From: Firm-13 sp964579245
GTDB lineage: Bacteria; Bacillota; Clostridia; Saccharofermentanales; Saccharofermentanaceae
DNA: 15,800 nt
Direction: 5' to 3'
Assembly: GCA_964579245.1 (NCBI GenBank)
Contig: CAZOFY010000056.1
Location: forward strand, 1-15,800
The position numbers were made by a program, and so were the translations under genes. Positions 15,488 through 15,800 of this stretch are shown here, piece by piece (position 1 is the first letter of the stretch; the number at the start of each line of letters is the position of its first letter). The notes under the pieces were generated by a model. That model did no database searches. It saw nothing but the letters and a program-made list of their open reading frames with translations, and had not been told where the DNA came from.

Positions 15488-15660
15488 GGCTTAAGCCCGT
15501 TTCGCGCCAACGAGCGCGAAAAACCACCCACTATGCGGGTGGACGAGAGAAGCTTTAGCTTTAAGAAACACAACCACTATTCGGGAGCTGGGCAAGAGCT
15601 TATATCCGAAAACCACCCGCTACGTGGGTGTTTGAAAGAGGTTATACCCGAAAATCGCCC
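15488..15660. repeat. REP-like hairpin array (about 3.5 units) after the fusion-gene terminator
   Basis: In order: palindrome GGCTTAAGCC (15488-15497); hairpin TTTCGCGC-CAACGA-GCGCGAAA (15500-15521); unit 1, CCACCC-(7)-GGGTGG (15524-15542) then AAGCT-TT-AGCTT (15550-15561); unit 2, ACAACCACTATTCGGGAG then GGGCAAGAGCTTATATCCG; unit 3, CACCCGC-TAC-GTGGGTG (15614-15630) then AGAGGTTATACCCG; and a partial fourth unit starting AAAATCGCCC. Units are about 42-46 bases and each pairs a GC-rich hairpin with an AGCTT or GGTTA-type segment. The order matches the element at 11966-12046. Confidence 0.7.
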
Positions 15661-15756
15661 TTTATAATAGAGATTCGATTTTCAAGCCTATAAAAAATAG
15701 GGAATGGATCCTAAATACATTATCTCTCGTTGATTACGGTCAACTCCTATTTTCTC

Positions 15757-15800
15757 TCAATGAGCACCTACTAAATTGGCAAAATATGGCTTTTCGTATG
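15757..15800. repeat. Further copy of the 74-base repeat, cut by the window end
   Basis: About 35 of 44 bases match unit 2 of the array at 12196, including CACCTACT and the closing GGCTTTTCGTATG, and the copy runs off the window. Just upstream, TCGTTGATTACGG at 15727-15739 resembles the repeat's opening, 30 bases earlier. The repeat is therefore dispersed, not unique to the first spacer. Confidence 0.7.

Overview
The window looks like ordinary chromosome from an anaerobic Bacillota (Clostridia-type) bacterium of middling GC. The signs are strong purine-rich ribosome sites (GGAGG, AGGAG), sigma-A-like boxes, a Gram-positive-style lipoprotein, and families common in Clostridia: an SPFH protein, a tandem universal stress protein, GNAT acetyltransferases and a GGDEF-EAL protein. 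No rRNA, tRNA, transposase, phage gene or CRISPR array was seen. Genus cannot be fixed from sequence reading alone.

Layout. Positions 43-1962 (minus) encode a large lipoprotein with a C-terminal transglutaminase-like core. It is divergent from a tandem-UspA protein (2171-3052). Next come a soluble transglutaminase-like protein (3152-3805) and, 30 bases later, a long-chain acyl-CoA synthetase (3836-5725); these two probably share a promoter near 3100. A PAT-like acetyltransferase (5839-6360) converges on a HAD phosphatase (6389-7048, minus), which is divergent from a second GNAT protein (7144-7587). A membrane-anchored GGDEF-EAL protein (7766-9598) has its own good promoter. It is followed by a 682-residue SPFH membrane protein (9843-11891) that ends in a strong terminator. 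After about 930 bases of repeat-rich spacer comes an 865-residue fusion of a sugar-isomerase-like TIM barrel with an acyl-CoA synthetase (12829-15426), also ended by a strong terminator and followed by more repeats.

Together the genes suggest envelope and lipid housekeeping (two acyl-activating enzymes, an SPFH scaffold, a lipoprotein), stress or signalling (Usp, c-di-GMP turnover) and small-molecule modification (GNATs, HAD). No single pathway links them all.

The least ordinary items are the TIM-barrel/acyl-CoA synthetase fusion, an apparent threefold internal repeat ahead of the SPFH domain, and two families of intergenic repeats. One family consists of two-hairpin REP-like units that lie directly after both strong terminators. 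The other is a 74-base tandem repeat that reappears at the right edge of the window.
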